A stretch of DNA of 64,000 nucleotides from an uncultured Collinsella sp. (GCA_900541665.1 UQKV01000003.1:23946-87945), one strand, 5' to 3'. Shown: positions 16,905-23,886, counted from the first letter of the stretch. Notes: generated by a model not told the origin, from the sequence alone. Translations and numbers: made by a program.

Positions 16905-17782
16905 ATGAACGACCGACCTCTCGTCATAGGCAAAGGAACGAAGCAACGCCGCGACAAATACACGTGGCGCTACCGTCACAGCCTCGGCAAGGATCCGGTC
17001 ACGGGCAAATACCGCTATTCGCCGTGGCAGACCATACATACCACCAAAAGCCGAGAGGTCGACGCCGCACTCGAAGCCTACAAGGCAGAACTCAACAGCG
17101 GCACCTACGTCCAAAAATCGAGGGACACCGTCGGCTCGTACGCAAAAAAGTTCCACGACAACCGCGAAGGAACCATCACGCCGCTCGCCTACTCGACATC
17201 CTACTCAATCGAGAACCGGACGCGCACATCACATGCGTGATGCTCATGCTCGACACCGACATGAGAAGGGCAGAAGCCCTCGGGATGACGTGGTCCGATG
17301 TCTCCGTCGAGAACAGAAGCATCCTCATTGAGCAGCAGTTCGCGGCCGATCGAAGCGTTCGCTCGCCCAAAAGCAAGAAAAGCGTGCGGAGGATCTCGAT
17401 AAGCGAGACGCTGACGTCGTATCTCGAATTCTGGAAAAAGGAGCAGGCCCGCGAAATGGAAGCCTTCGGCCTGGAACAAGTCAAAGGCACTCCGCTCGTC
17501 CACTCATTCGAACGAACGAAAGACAGGCATCCCCAAGTCAACTTCATGGACCTGAATGGGTTTTCGCGCTGGTTCAGAAACTTCAGCGTCGAGAACGGGT
17601 TCGGCAAGTTCGAAGGCGTTCGAACATACCATTATGTGAAGGAAACTGTCGACGGGGAAACGATTTCGAAGCGTTATGAGCATAAAGAGTGGCTCGAATT
17701 GAGGGATTACCTCAGGAAGCATCCCAAGGTTCGCGAGGCGAGGCATATCAGCACATATGAGAGCGAGCACCTTCCTTACTGA
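16905..17782 (+). pseudogene. Broken tyrosine integrase
   Basis: The first ~95 residues (frame starting at 16905) match the N-terminal DNA-binding domain of Coriobacterial phage-type integrases (KYTWRYRHSLGKDPVTGKYRY). The reading then fails near 17190-17230 and continues in another frame with the catalytic domain start, TDMRRAEALGMTWSDV (first catalytic Arg) and the KSVRRISIS strand. The central core-binding domain is missing. The C-terminal HxLRHT box and nucleophile Tyr are not found before the stop at 17782. So at least one internal deletion/frameshift and a lost C-terminus have inactivated it. Confidence 0.8.
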
Positions 17783-17836
17783 TATTCGGGCCTATCGAGC
17801 CACACCGCTACTGCCGCTACTGCCCGCTACTGCCCG

Positions 17837-18259
17837 CCAGCTTCCGAACCAGCGGGCGGTAGCAGCACCCCGAACATCTCGCCGACAGCGCAGAGAGTCG
17901 TCGACCTGGCGGCCAAGGCCGACATCGAGGACGTGATGCTGTGCGACCTGCCCGGCGTCCTGTCCTTCCTAGGGCTGCCACCTGAGACGGAGATGCCGCC
18001 GGGCAACAAGGGGAAGACGAAGCTCAAGAAGCTCTACAGGAAGGTGGCGCCGAACAAGGCATACCACTCCGGCGAGCGCGCCAAGGATTTGATCTCGCAC
18101 CTCGACATGGCAGAGATCAGGGCATCGGCGCCCGTCCAAGAATTGGGATGCAGTTCAATACGAGCTCGGGGCTCTTTTCGTCTAGATTGGGGACGCATGG
18201 CCGGACGAAAACAATTTGCGTCTGGTAATAAGCGTACGAAAGCGCAATTTACGTCTTAA
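17837..18259 (+). pseudogene. Unrecognised protein fragment
   Basis: An open frame with no credible start runs through VVDLAAKADIEDVMLCDLPG and a basic stretch KGKTKLKKLYRKVAPNKAYH, becoming unconvincing after about 18130. I do not recognise the family. It is preceded by three CCGCTACTG repeats at 17803-17832 and lies in the decayed integrative element, so it is probably a leftover of element cargo rather than a working gene. Confidence 0.35.
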
Positions 18260-18330
18260 TTCCGTACGCAAATCAAGACGAAAATCGTTTACGTCTGCTT
18301 TAATCCGTACGAAAACGGTTTTCGTCTTGC
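18203..18330. repeat. Array of four GTACGAAA...TTTACGTCT palindromic units
   Basis: Units at ~18203-18225, 18233-18258, 18262-18298 and 18305-18330 each open with (GT)ACGAAA or (GT)ACGCAAA and close with TTT(A/G/C)CGTCT, so each can fold on itself. The last unit lies just after the stop of the leftward ATPase gene and could end its transcript. Spacing is irregular (30-40 bases). Confidence 0.55.
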
Positions 18331-18346
18331 AGGGCAGTTGCCGTTT

Positions 18347-19438
18347 CTACAGTTCAACTTCCAGTTCGGCTTTGTGCTCGTAGAGGTAGTCGCGCATGTA
18401 GGGGATGGCAAATGAGACCTTGCCGTACGAGGGAGCCTCGATAATCGATTCTCTTAACAGGCGGCTGCGGACGGAACTCACCTGTTGAGGCGTTTTGTTT
18501 AGGGCATCGGCAACCATGCTGGTCGAGCTCGTCTGCCCCAAAGATGCCATGCTCAGCAGATAAGCGATGCACGTGGGCGGAATGCGCTGTAGCGCGGGCT
18601 CAATCACCATGGCGCAGAAGCGTTCGCGTGCCGTTGCAATGCCACGCTCGGCTTCTTCTTCTCCAATAATCGTTGTATGTGCGCGTCTTGCCAACTGCCA
18701 TGCGTAGTATCCAACGAGTTGGATCATGAAAGGATAGCCCTGCGTTGCCTCGGCAAGTTGGCCGGCAATACCTGGCTGCAACTCCATGCCAGACGCTTCA
18801 ATGGTTTCCTCGAGGGAGTACGACACTTCGGTTACTGCCACAGCCTTCAGGTCAAAGGGGAGGGCGCGGCGCAAAAACGCAAGTGTCTTTCCGTTGATGA
18901 TGCTTTCAATCATCGAAGGCAGCCCAGCAAAAACAAAGGCTATATCAAGGTCTTCGCCGATAACCTGCTGAATCGCAATGGAGAGCGTTCGGACCTCATC
19001 GAGCTCTGCGTCTTGAACCTCGTCGAGAGTGATGAGCAGGCCATTTTCATTCTTGGATATTGTCTGTCTCATGGCGTCGCGTAGCGATGGACCGATTCGC
19101 TCAATGTCTATGCTGCCGATGGATATGCCAGCTACGGTGGGCTCAAATCTGGCGTGTTTGGCCTGGAATTTGGGCTGCAGCTGTTCGAGAATGCGTTGGC
19201 AAAGTCCCTCGGTTGCGACCTCTTTTATGACCGTCCAGCCACGGCTTTGCGCCAAACGTGAGCACTCGTCAAGGAGGACCGTCTTGCCCGTTCCACGGAC
19301 GCCGGCTATGCGCATTAGGCGCCCCGGGGCACCAGGCCCGTTGACGAGGCCCTCATTGAATTCTTCGAGCACATCTTCGCGGCCGATAATCGTGGGAGGT
19401 GTTTTACCTGCTGTGGGCTTAAAAGGGTTTGTTTGCAT
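18347..19438 (-). CDS. AAA+ ATP-binding protein (orc1/cdc6-like ATPase family)
   Basis: 363 residues. Walker A GVRGTGKT at about residue 47, Walker B LLITLDEVQ at about 135, then a helical lid and a C-terminal winged-helix region (ADALNKTPQQVSSVRSRLL) of the type seen in archaeal-style AAA ATPases found in bacteria. Start at 19438 follows AAAGGTGG; a GTG 9 bases upstream overlaps that site. It stands alone, downstream of a 10-bp tandem repeat array. Function unknown; roles in plasmid-like, phage-defence or regulation contexts are all possible. Confidence 0.75.
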   Translation of the reverse strand: MQTNPFKPTAGKTPPTIIGREDVLEEFNEGLVNGPGAPGRLMRIAGVRGTGKTVLLDECSRLAQSRGWTVIKEVATEGLCQRILEQLQPKFQAKHARFEPTVAGISIGSIDIERIGPSLRDAMRQTISKNENGLLITLDEVQDAELDEVRTLSIAIQQVIGEDLDIAFVFAGLPSMIESIINGKTLAFLRRALPFDLKAVAVTEVSYSLEETIEASGMELQPGIAGQLAEATQGYPFMIQLVGYYAWQLARRAHTTIIGEEEAERGIATARERFCAMVIEPALQRIPPTCIAYLLSMASLGQTSSTSMVADALNKTPQQVSSVRSRLLRESIIEAPSYGKVSFAIPYMRDYLYEHKAELEVEL

Positions 19439-19455
19439 GTGAGCCACCTTTGCTC

Positions 19456-19530
19456 AAGATATAGCAAGATATAGCAAAGTATAGCAAGATATAGCAAAGT
19501 ATAGTGAGATATAGCAACGTATAGCGCTGT
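19456..19530. repeat. 10-bp tandem repeat array upstream of the AAA ATPase gene
   Basis: Seven consecutive 10-base units of ATAGCAAGAT/ATAGCAAAGT type from 19461 to 19530 plus a partial unit before them. On the minus strand this reads as repeated TTGCTATA(T/C)C. The exact 10-base period puts each unit on the same helix face. It occupies the promoter position of the leftward ATPase gene. Confidence 0.85.
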
Positions 19531-19551
19531 TCGCGGGTTCTTGCGGTGGTG

Positions 19552-20232
19552 CTATTTTCCGAATGCCGCGCGGATAAAGCGCTGGGCGAACAGCTTGTTG
19601 GCGACGTTGATGACATGGCCCAGGAACAGTGCCGAGATGGCGGTCGTGACGCCAAAGCCGCCCAGGTTGTACATAAAGATCAGCGACAACGCGAGCGAGG
19701 CGGCGACATGTGAGCAGTCAAACACGACTTTTACGTCACCAAAGCGGCGTTTAAGCTTTTCGGCAATGACTTGCACCAAGCCGTCGGGCGCGTTGGGGAC
19801 AACGCCCATGTTGACGACGAGACTTACGCCAAATGCGGTGACAGCGAGGGAGAGCAGCATGGTCGCAATCTGTGTGGGGAGTGCCGTGGGATGCAGTGGG
19901 TTGACCGCCATGAAGAGGTCGGTCAAGCCGCCAATCAGCGTTGAGAAGAACAACTCGAGCAGGATGCGCGGCTGGAACTCGCTTCGCAAGATGGCTAATT
20001 GCGCCACGATGTAGGCGACGTAGGTTGCGGTGATCCAAAAGCCGAGCGTCTTGCCAGTGAGCATGGATAGGGTTGTGGCAAAGCACGTGAGCGCGGCGAC
20101 GCCCAGGCCGGATGCCGTCTGGAGACTCATACCGAGTGCCAGTACTGCAACGCCCACAAGATACATCAGCATTCTGATGACGGTATGGCACCAGTCGATG
20201 TTCTCGCCATGCATGATGATGAGCGGTCGCAT
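19552..20232 (-). CDS. YczE/YitT-like integral membrane protein
   Basis: 226 residues with about five to six membrane segments. The GMSLQTASGLGVAALTCFATTLSML segment and the LVVNMGVVPNAPDGLVQVIAEK loop are typical of the YczE/YyaS membrane family, which has no established substrate. GAAAGGACGGG precedes the ATG. It has a ~240-base leader carrying a LacI-type operator, a conserved hairpin and the candidate riboswitch, shared with the KDG kinase/aldolase genes; this ties it to deoxy-sugar-acid metabolism, possibly as a transporter or exporter (inference). Confidence 0.8.
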   Translation of the reverse strand: MRPLIIMHGENIDWCHTVIRMLMYLVGVAVLALGMSLQTASGLGVAALTCFATTLSMLTGKTLGFWITATYVAYIVAQLAILRSEFQPRILLELFFSTLIGGLTDLFMAVNPLHPTALPTQIATMLLSLAVTAFGVSLVVNMGVVPNAPDGLVQVIAEKLKRRFGDVKVVFDCSHVAASLALSLIFMYNLGGFGVTTAISALFLGHVINVANKLFAQRFIRAAFGK

Positions 20233-20259
20233 GTTGCTACCCGTCCTTTCGGTTGTGTG

Positions 20260-20390
20260 AAAAAGCTGACCCGGGCCGGCAAAAGAGGGTTATCGGAGGC
20301 ACTGCTGCAAAAGCAGAAAAGCCGGCCCCACGGTCAGTCGTCTAGGAAGTGTCTCGCTGTGCCGGAATGGGACTAAAGGTCCAACGAGAC
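20260..20390 (-). promoter_or_regulatory. Candidate riboswitch, copy 1 (leader of YczE-like gene)
   Basis: Minus-strand RNA. Stem GUCUCG/CGAGAC (20390-20385/20356-20351) encloses AGUCCCAUUCCGG (20374-20362). A linker GACU (20339-20336) can pair with the loop AGUC. A second hairpin is closed by GGCCGGC/GCCGGCC (20327-20321/20280-20274) and contains AGUGCCUCCGAUAACC (20303-20288). CUGACC (20337-20332) overlaps the linker GACU and pairs instead with GGUCAG (20271-20266), extending the second hairpin directly into a U5 tract (20264-20260): a terminator-like alternative. The gene starts 28 bases further on. Confidence 0.6.
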
Positions 20391-20411
20391 GGGAAGAAAG
20401 CAAATGGCATT

Positions 20412-20469
20412 GCGTGGGCGATAAGATGCCAAGATGGTAGGGTGTGTCTTAGCATCCTATTGCCCACGC
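20412..20469. promoter_or_regulatory. Paired leader hairpin, copy 1
   Basis: A 58-base three-tier hairpin with outer stem GCGTGGGC/GCCCACGC, middle stem ATAAGATGC/GCATCCTAT and apical GGTAGGGTG. It matches the hairpin at 23779-23836 with changed but still paired stems. It sits between the LacI-type operator and the candidate riboswitch of the YczE-like gene. Confidence 0.65.
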
Positions 20470-20473
20470 TCAA

Positions 20474-20503
20474 CGAAATCGGTTTCGTTTGAGCCTAAGT
20501 ATA
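20474..20503 (-). promoter_or_regulatory. LacI-type operator and -10 box of the YczE-like gene
   Basis: CGAAATCGGTTTCG at 20474-20487 is a 14-base palindrome with central CG, immediately downstream (minus strand) of a TATACT -10 box at 20503-20498. The identical 14-mer with the same placement occurs at 23854-23867 before kdgK, so one LacI repressor probably controls both. Confidence 0.7.
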
Positions 20504-20541
20504 CGCACGGGATTTTATTTGCGAAGAGAAAAACAATAAAA

Positions 20542-20557
20542 AGGTGAACGTTCACCT
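20542..20557. promoter_or_regulatory. Perfect AGGTGAACGTTCACCT operator upstream of gntR
   Basis: A 16-base perfect palindrome, the best copy of the element found upstream of GH105 and dhuD. It lies 163 bases before the gntR start and 52 bases upstream of the minus-strand -10 of the YczE-like gene region, so it may act on either transcript. Confidence 0.7.
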
Positions 20558-20580
20558 AATCGCAACAACTCGTTGGCTGT

Positions 20581-20647
20581 AGTTGCGGTGGAATAGTTCC
20601 TGTTTTTGCTGCTGAAGGCCTTGAACAGGAACTATTCCACCGCAACT
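20581..20647. repeat. Hairpin repeat family A, copy 3
   Basis: Almost perfect inverted repeat AGTTGCGGTGGAATAGTTCC / GGAACTATTCCACCGCAACT with the terminal sequence of family A. The internal arms differ from copies 1 and 2 but remain complementary, so pairing is maintained. Confidence 0.85.
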
Positions 20648-20719
20648 TATGAGGGGGCGGGGGATGCGATAGTATTGCATGGTGGTATTCGACTAACCGA
20701 GGACTTATCCGAGGGCTTT

Positions 20720-21412
20720 ATGGAACAGCACCAGCATTATCAGAGCCTGCAAGACCAGGCGTACAACGCATTGCGCTCCAAGATCATCTATGCCGAGCTC
20801 AGGCCCGGCACGCGTCTTTCGGCGATTGGTCTGGAAAAGGAGACGGGAATCGGGCGCACGCCCATTCGCGAGTCATTTGTGCGCCTGCGTGAGCAGGAGC
20901 TGGTGGAAACGCGTCCCAAAAGCGGCACCTATGTCTCAAAAATCAGCATGGAGCGTGCCGAGAACGCCTGTTTCTTGCGTGAGAAGCTCGAGAGAAGCGT
21001 GCTTATTAAATGCTGTTCGGCTTCCTCGCCCGAGCAAAAGCAGCGGCTTGAGCAGATTCTTACCGAGTCCGAGTCGCTCGACCATAGCGAAACGCGTCGT
21101 TTCTTTGACCTGGACAACCTGTTCCATGAGACGTGTTTTGAGATTGCTGGCCGTCACATGTTGTGGGATTGGATGAAGAGCATCAACACGCATTTTGAGC
21201 GATACAACTGGTTGCGTATGGTGTCGCAGGATTTGGATTGGGAGCCGATTCGTCGTCAGCACCGTCGGATTTTGGAGGCCATTAAGGAAGGCGACACCGA
21301 TACGGCGAGCTATCTGGCAGAGACGCACTTGCACCTGATGCCCGAGGAGCAGGGCCCGGTTATCGCCTTGCATCCCGACTATTTTGAGCTGTCCAAAGAC
21401 TCGGCCATCTAA
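20720..21412 (+). CDS. GntR-family transcriptional regulator (FadR-like, FCD domain)
   Basis: 230 residues. Winged-helix signature LRPGTRLSAIGLEKETGIGRTPIRESFVRL is followed by a helical ligand domain with FHETCFEIAG and the acidic/His pattern of FCD proteins. The ATG at 20720 has GAGGG five bases upstream; the ORF can be read further upstream through repeat A without a start signal. It may bind the GGTGAACGTTCACC palindrome 163 bases upstream, but that operator has LacI-like symmetry, so the link is tentative. The neighbouring kdgA/kdgK suggest a sugar-acid effector. Confidence 0.82.
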   Translation: MEQHQHYQSLQDQAYNALRSKIIYAELRPGTRLSAIGLEKETGIGRTPIRESFVRLREQELVETRPKSGTYVSKISMERAENACFLREKLERSVLIKCCSASSPEQKQRLEQILTESESLDHSETRRFFDLDNLFHETCFEIAGRHMLWDWMKSINTHFERYNWLRMVSQDLDWEPIRRQHRRILEAIKEGDTDTASYLAETHLHLMPEEQGPVIALHPDYFELSKDSAI

Positions 21413-21427
21413 TTTGTCCCTTTATTT

Positions 21428-21494
21428 AGTTGCGGTGAAATAGGGATTGTTTTGCGGCTCTGATGGTGTAAACAGTCCGTATCTCACCGCAACT
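21428..21494. repeat. Hairpin repeat family A, copy 4
   Basis: AGTTGCGGTGAAATAGGG ... CCGTATCTCACCGCAACT, between the convergent gntR and kdgA genes. A GGCTC-rich inverted repeat with GCTGCGGCG arms follows at ~21520-21590. Confidence 0.8.
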
Positions 21495-21805
21495 GCCGGG
21501 GTACTATCGGGGCACAAAAAAGCTGCGGCGTCGCTTGGAGGAAAAGACCGGAAGCAAGGGTCCATTCCTCCAGACGGCGCCGCAGCTGTTTTGGTGGCTC
21601 GGTTTTTGTCGATGTGGCCCAACTGGGCGCGGTTGCCAGCCGAGTAGGCAAAGCGGCTCGGGGGCGTGTCGCTTCCGTCACGTTCTATCAGCATACAAGA
21701 CGGTTTTGGTTCTTGTTCGTGACGGAAACGGCGCGCTTCCGAGCCGCTTTAAAAGAAAGGGGGCGAGGTCTAGGGCACGCCCCCTTTCACGATAGAGAGC
21801 TAAAC

Positions 21806-22447
21806 CTAGCCGCGGACCTTCTTGACGACGTCCATGGCCTCGCGGGCAATCTGCTCGACCTTGGAGAAGTCGCCGTCGGCAAACAGGGCCGGCTTGACCA
21901 TCCAGGTGCCACCGCAGGCGATGATGGCGGAGGAGCTCAGGTACTCCTCGACGTTGGCAGTGCTCACGCCGCCGGTGGGCATAAAGCGGTGACCGACAAA
22001 CGGAGCGGCGAGGGCCTTGATGGTGTTCAGGCCGCCATACTGGGACGCGGGGAAGAACTTGGTGACCTTGAGGCCCAGGTTCTCGGCTGCGGTGACCTCG
22101 GAGGGGGTTACGGTGCCGGGAAGGACAGGCAGGTCGATGTCGATGCAGTGCTTCACAACGTCCTCGTTGTAACCCGGGGAGACGATGAACTTGGCACCGG
22201 CTGCGCGGGCCTGCTCAACCTGCTCGACGGTCAGGACAGTGCCGGCGCCAACGCACATCTCGGGCTCGGCCTCGGCCATAGCGGCGATGCACTCGGCGGC
22301 GCAGGCGGTGCGGAAGGTGACCTCGGCGGACTTCATGCCAGCTGCCATAAGGGCGTGGGCGAGCGGAGCGGCGTCCTCGACCTTGTCGAGCACAACGACC
22401 GGCACGATGCCCAGGGACTCAAGCGTGGTGTAGAACTGATCGAACAT
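21806..22447 (-). CDS. kdgA: KDPG/KHG aldolase
   Basis: 213 residues, standard for Eda-type 2-keto-3-deoxy-6-phosphogluconate aldolase. GAGTV, the Schiff-base Lys130 in LKVTKFFPA, LPGTVTPSE and MPTGGV are all present. It cleaves KDPG to pyruvate and glyceraldehyde-3-phosphate, completing uronate and aldonate breakdown. The start at 22447 follows GAAAGGAAC; the longer ORF from 22492 includes leader sequence. kdgK lies upstream in the same direction with a 254-base spacer containing a candidate riboswitch. Confidence 0.92.
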   Translation of the reverse strand: MFDQFYTTLESLGIVPVVVLDKVEDAAPLAHALMAAGMKSAEVTFRTACAAECIAAMAEAEPEMCVGAGTVLTVEQVEQARAAGAKFIVSPGYNEDVVKHCIDIDLPVLPGTVTPSEVTAAENLGLKVTKFFPASQYGGLNTIKALAAPFVGHRFMPTGGVSTANVEEYLSSSAIIACGGTWMVKPALFADGDFSKVEQIAREAMDVVKKVRG

Positions 22448-22497
22448 GATGTTCCTTTCGATGTGTGGCGCGCATGGGCGCGTGATTGCCAAATGTG

Positions 22498-22627
22498 CTG
22501 GTCAGGAGCCGATTTTGGATTGGTTATCGGAGGCACTGCTTGGGGTTCAAGCAATTCCAAAACCGGCTGCTCGACCAGTCATGTAGGGAATGCCAGGCAA
22601 AACCGGAATGGGACTGGTGGTTTTGCC
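22498..22627 (-). promoter_or_regulatory. Candidate riboswitch, copy 2 (leader of kdgA)
   Basis: Minus-strand RNA in the kdgK-kdgA spacer. Stem GGCAAAACC/GGUUUUGCC (22627-22619/22604-22596) encloses ACCAGUCCCAUUCC. Linker GACUGGU (22580-22574) complements the loop ACCAGU. A second hairpin is closed by AGCCGGUUUUGGA with UCCAAAAUCGGCU and contains AGUGCCUCCGAUAACC (22537-22522). CUGGUC (22578-22573) can alternatively pair with GACCAG (22503-22498). The stems differ in sequence from copy 1 while pairing is kept, and the substitutions are G-U compatible only on the minus strand. Confidence 0.6.
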
Positions 22628-22646
22628 CGGCCGGAGGAATCGGGGA

Positions 22647-22686
22647 GCGGGCCGCAGGGGTATGGGATTGGAAAGCTGCGGCCCGC
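22647..22686 (-). terminator. Hairpin after kdgK
   Basis: GCGGGCCGCAG / CTGCGGCCCGC stem, 11 bp, 16 bases past the kdgK stop. No clear T-tract, so it may be a partial terminator or a processing/stability stem in a kdgK-kdgA transcript. Confidence 0.5.
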
Positions 22687-22701
22687 GGAATGGGGAACGA
22701 A

Positions 22702-23736
22702 TTAACGGGCGACGCGGGTGCCACCGTCGGCGGCGGATGCCGCGGCTGCGATCTCGTCTGCGGTCACCAAGTTGGAATCGCCCTTGATAGTGAGCTTGAG
22801 GATCGAGGCTGCAATCGCGTAGTTGACAGCGTCCTGCGGGTCAAAGTCGTTGATGAGGGCATGGACGAGGCCGGCGTTGAAAGCGTCGCCGGCGGCAACG
22901 CCCTCGAGTACGTGCACGTCGTGAGCAGGGGAGAACCAGTGCTCGCCGCTCTCGGCCTCAAAGAGCATGCCCATCCAGATGGAGCGCTCGACGCAGGAGA
23001 TGTTGCGGACGACCGAGGCGACCTTCTTGCAGCCGTACTCGGCGCAGATCTGGCGGGCCATCTCGACGTAGGTGTCGCGCTCCTCGATGCCATGGGCAAG
23101 GGAGCCAGAGACGCAGGTCATGCCAAGGCCGGCAGGCGCATCCTCGTCGTTGGCGATGCAGATGTCGACGAGCGGCAGGAGTTCCTTCATGGTGGCCTGA
23201 GACTTCTCGGGCGACCACATTTTGCCGCGATAGTTGACGTCGCACACGGTGGTGATGCCCTTGGCGCGGCAGGCGGTGAGGGCATCCTTGCAGGCGGCAG
23301 CCATCTCATCGGAGACGGCGGGGGTCACGCCGGAGAAATAGAAGACATCGATGCCCTTGAGGATCTCGTCCCAGTCAAAGACGTCGCGCTTGGCCATGTT
23401 GATGGCAGAGTACTTGCGGTCGTAGACGCAACCGTTGCCGCGCTGCGAGGCACCGACCTCAAACACATAGGAGCCAAGGCGGTCGCCCTGACGCACGACG
23501 CGCGTGGTGTCGACGTCGTAGGCCTTCAGCGAACGCAGGGCGCACTCGCCCAGACGGTTGGCCGGGACAACGGAGACGTAAGCGGCCTTGTCGCCCTGGT
23601 AGGCCAGGGAAAGCGCAGTGTTGGCCTCGGCGCCGCCGTAGCGGACGTCAAACTCGGTTGCCTGCTCAATACGCAGGTGGTCTTTGGGTGAGAGTCTCAT
23701 CATGATCTCGCCGAAGGTAAGAACCGTTTTACCCAT
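22702..23736 (-). CDS. kdgK: 2-keto-3-deoxygluconate kinase (PfkB family)
   Basis: 344 residues. GGAEANTA near residue 34 is typical of KDG kinases, and the PfkB anion-hole/catalytic motif reads GVAAGDAFNAG with Asp284. It phosphorylates KDG to KDPG for the aldolase encoded downstream. AAAAGGAG precedes the start at 23736; the longer ORF to 23799 runs into the leader. The promoter carries tandem LacI-type operators and the conserved hairpin, and the divergent LacI gene is the likely regulator. Confidence 0.92.
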   Translation of the reverse strand: MGKTVLTFGEIMMRLSPKDHLRIEQATEFDVRYGGAEANTALSLAYQGDKAAYVSVVPANRLGECALRSLKAYDVDTTRVVRQGDRLGSYVFEVGASQRGNGCVYDRKYSAINMAKRDVFDWDEILKGIDVFYFSGVTPAVSDEMAAACKDALTACRAKGITTVCDVNYRGKMWSPEKSQATMKELLPLVDICIANDEDAPAGLGMTCVSGSLAHGIEERDTYVEMARQICAEYGCKKVASVVRNISCVERSIWMGMLFEAESGEHWFSPAHDVHVLEGVAAGDAFNAGLVHALINDFDPQDAVNYAIAASILKLTIKGDSNLVTADEIAAAASAADGGTRVAR

Positions 23737-23778
23737 GGTCGCGCAGCTCCTTTTACTCGTGCGTACACCTTTGATATG

Positions 23779-23836
23779 GCGTTGGCACGCAGGTGCCAAG
23801 ACGGTAGGGTGCGTCTTTGCACCTGTGTGCCAACGC
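23779..23836. promoter_or_regulatory. Paired leader hairpin, copy 2 (upstream of kdgK)
   Basis: 58-base hairpin: outer stem GCGTTGGCAC/GTGCCAACGC, middle CAGGTGC/GCACCTG, apical AAGACG/CGTCTT around GTAGGGTG. Conserved with 20412-20469 in apical loop and architecture, with substituted but paired stems. Most of the differences keep pairing as G-U on the plus strand, so the transcribed strand is not settled; by position it would be in the kdgK leader. Confidence 0.65.
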
Positions 23837-23840
23837 TCAC

Positions 23841-23886
23841 CGAAATCGGTTTACGAAATCGGTTTCGTTTCGAGTTGTAGTATACT
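23841..23886. promoter_or_regulatory. Tandem LacI-type operators between kdgK and lacI-family gene
   Basis: CGAAATCGGTTTA at 23841 and CGAAATCGGTTTCG at 23854-23867 lie next to the self-complementary AGTATACT at 23879-23886, which offers a -10 box to both strands. Repressor bound here would cover the start of the kdgK transcript and lie upstream of the regulator's own gene, giving autoregulation. Confidence 0.7.

Noticed and set aside
17811..17840. Possible CRISPR or minisatellite (CCGCTACTG repeats)
   Set aside because: Only three 9-10-base units without spacers; a short local duplication.
22501..22640. Plus-strand reading of the kdgA leader as a cobalamin riboswitch (TAGGGAA, GGGACTG)
   Set aside because: The B12-box consensus and the GCAACU segment are absent, no plus-strand gene follows, and the base-pair changes are compatible with pairing only on the minus strand.
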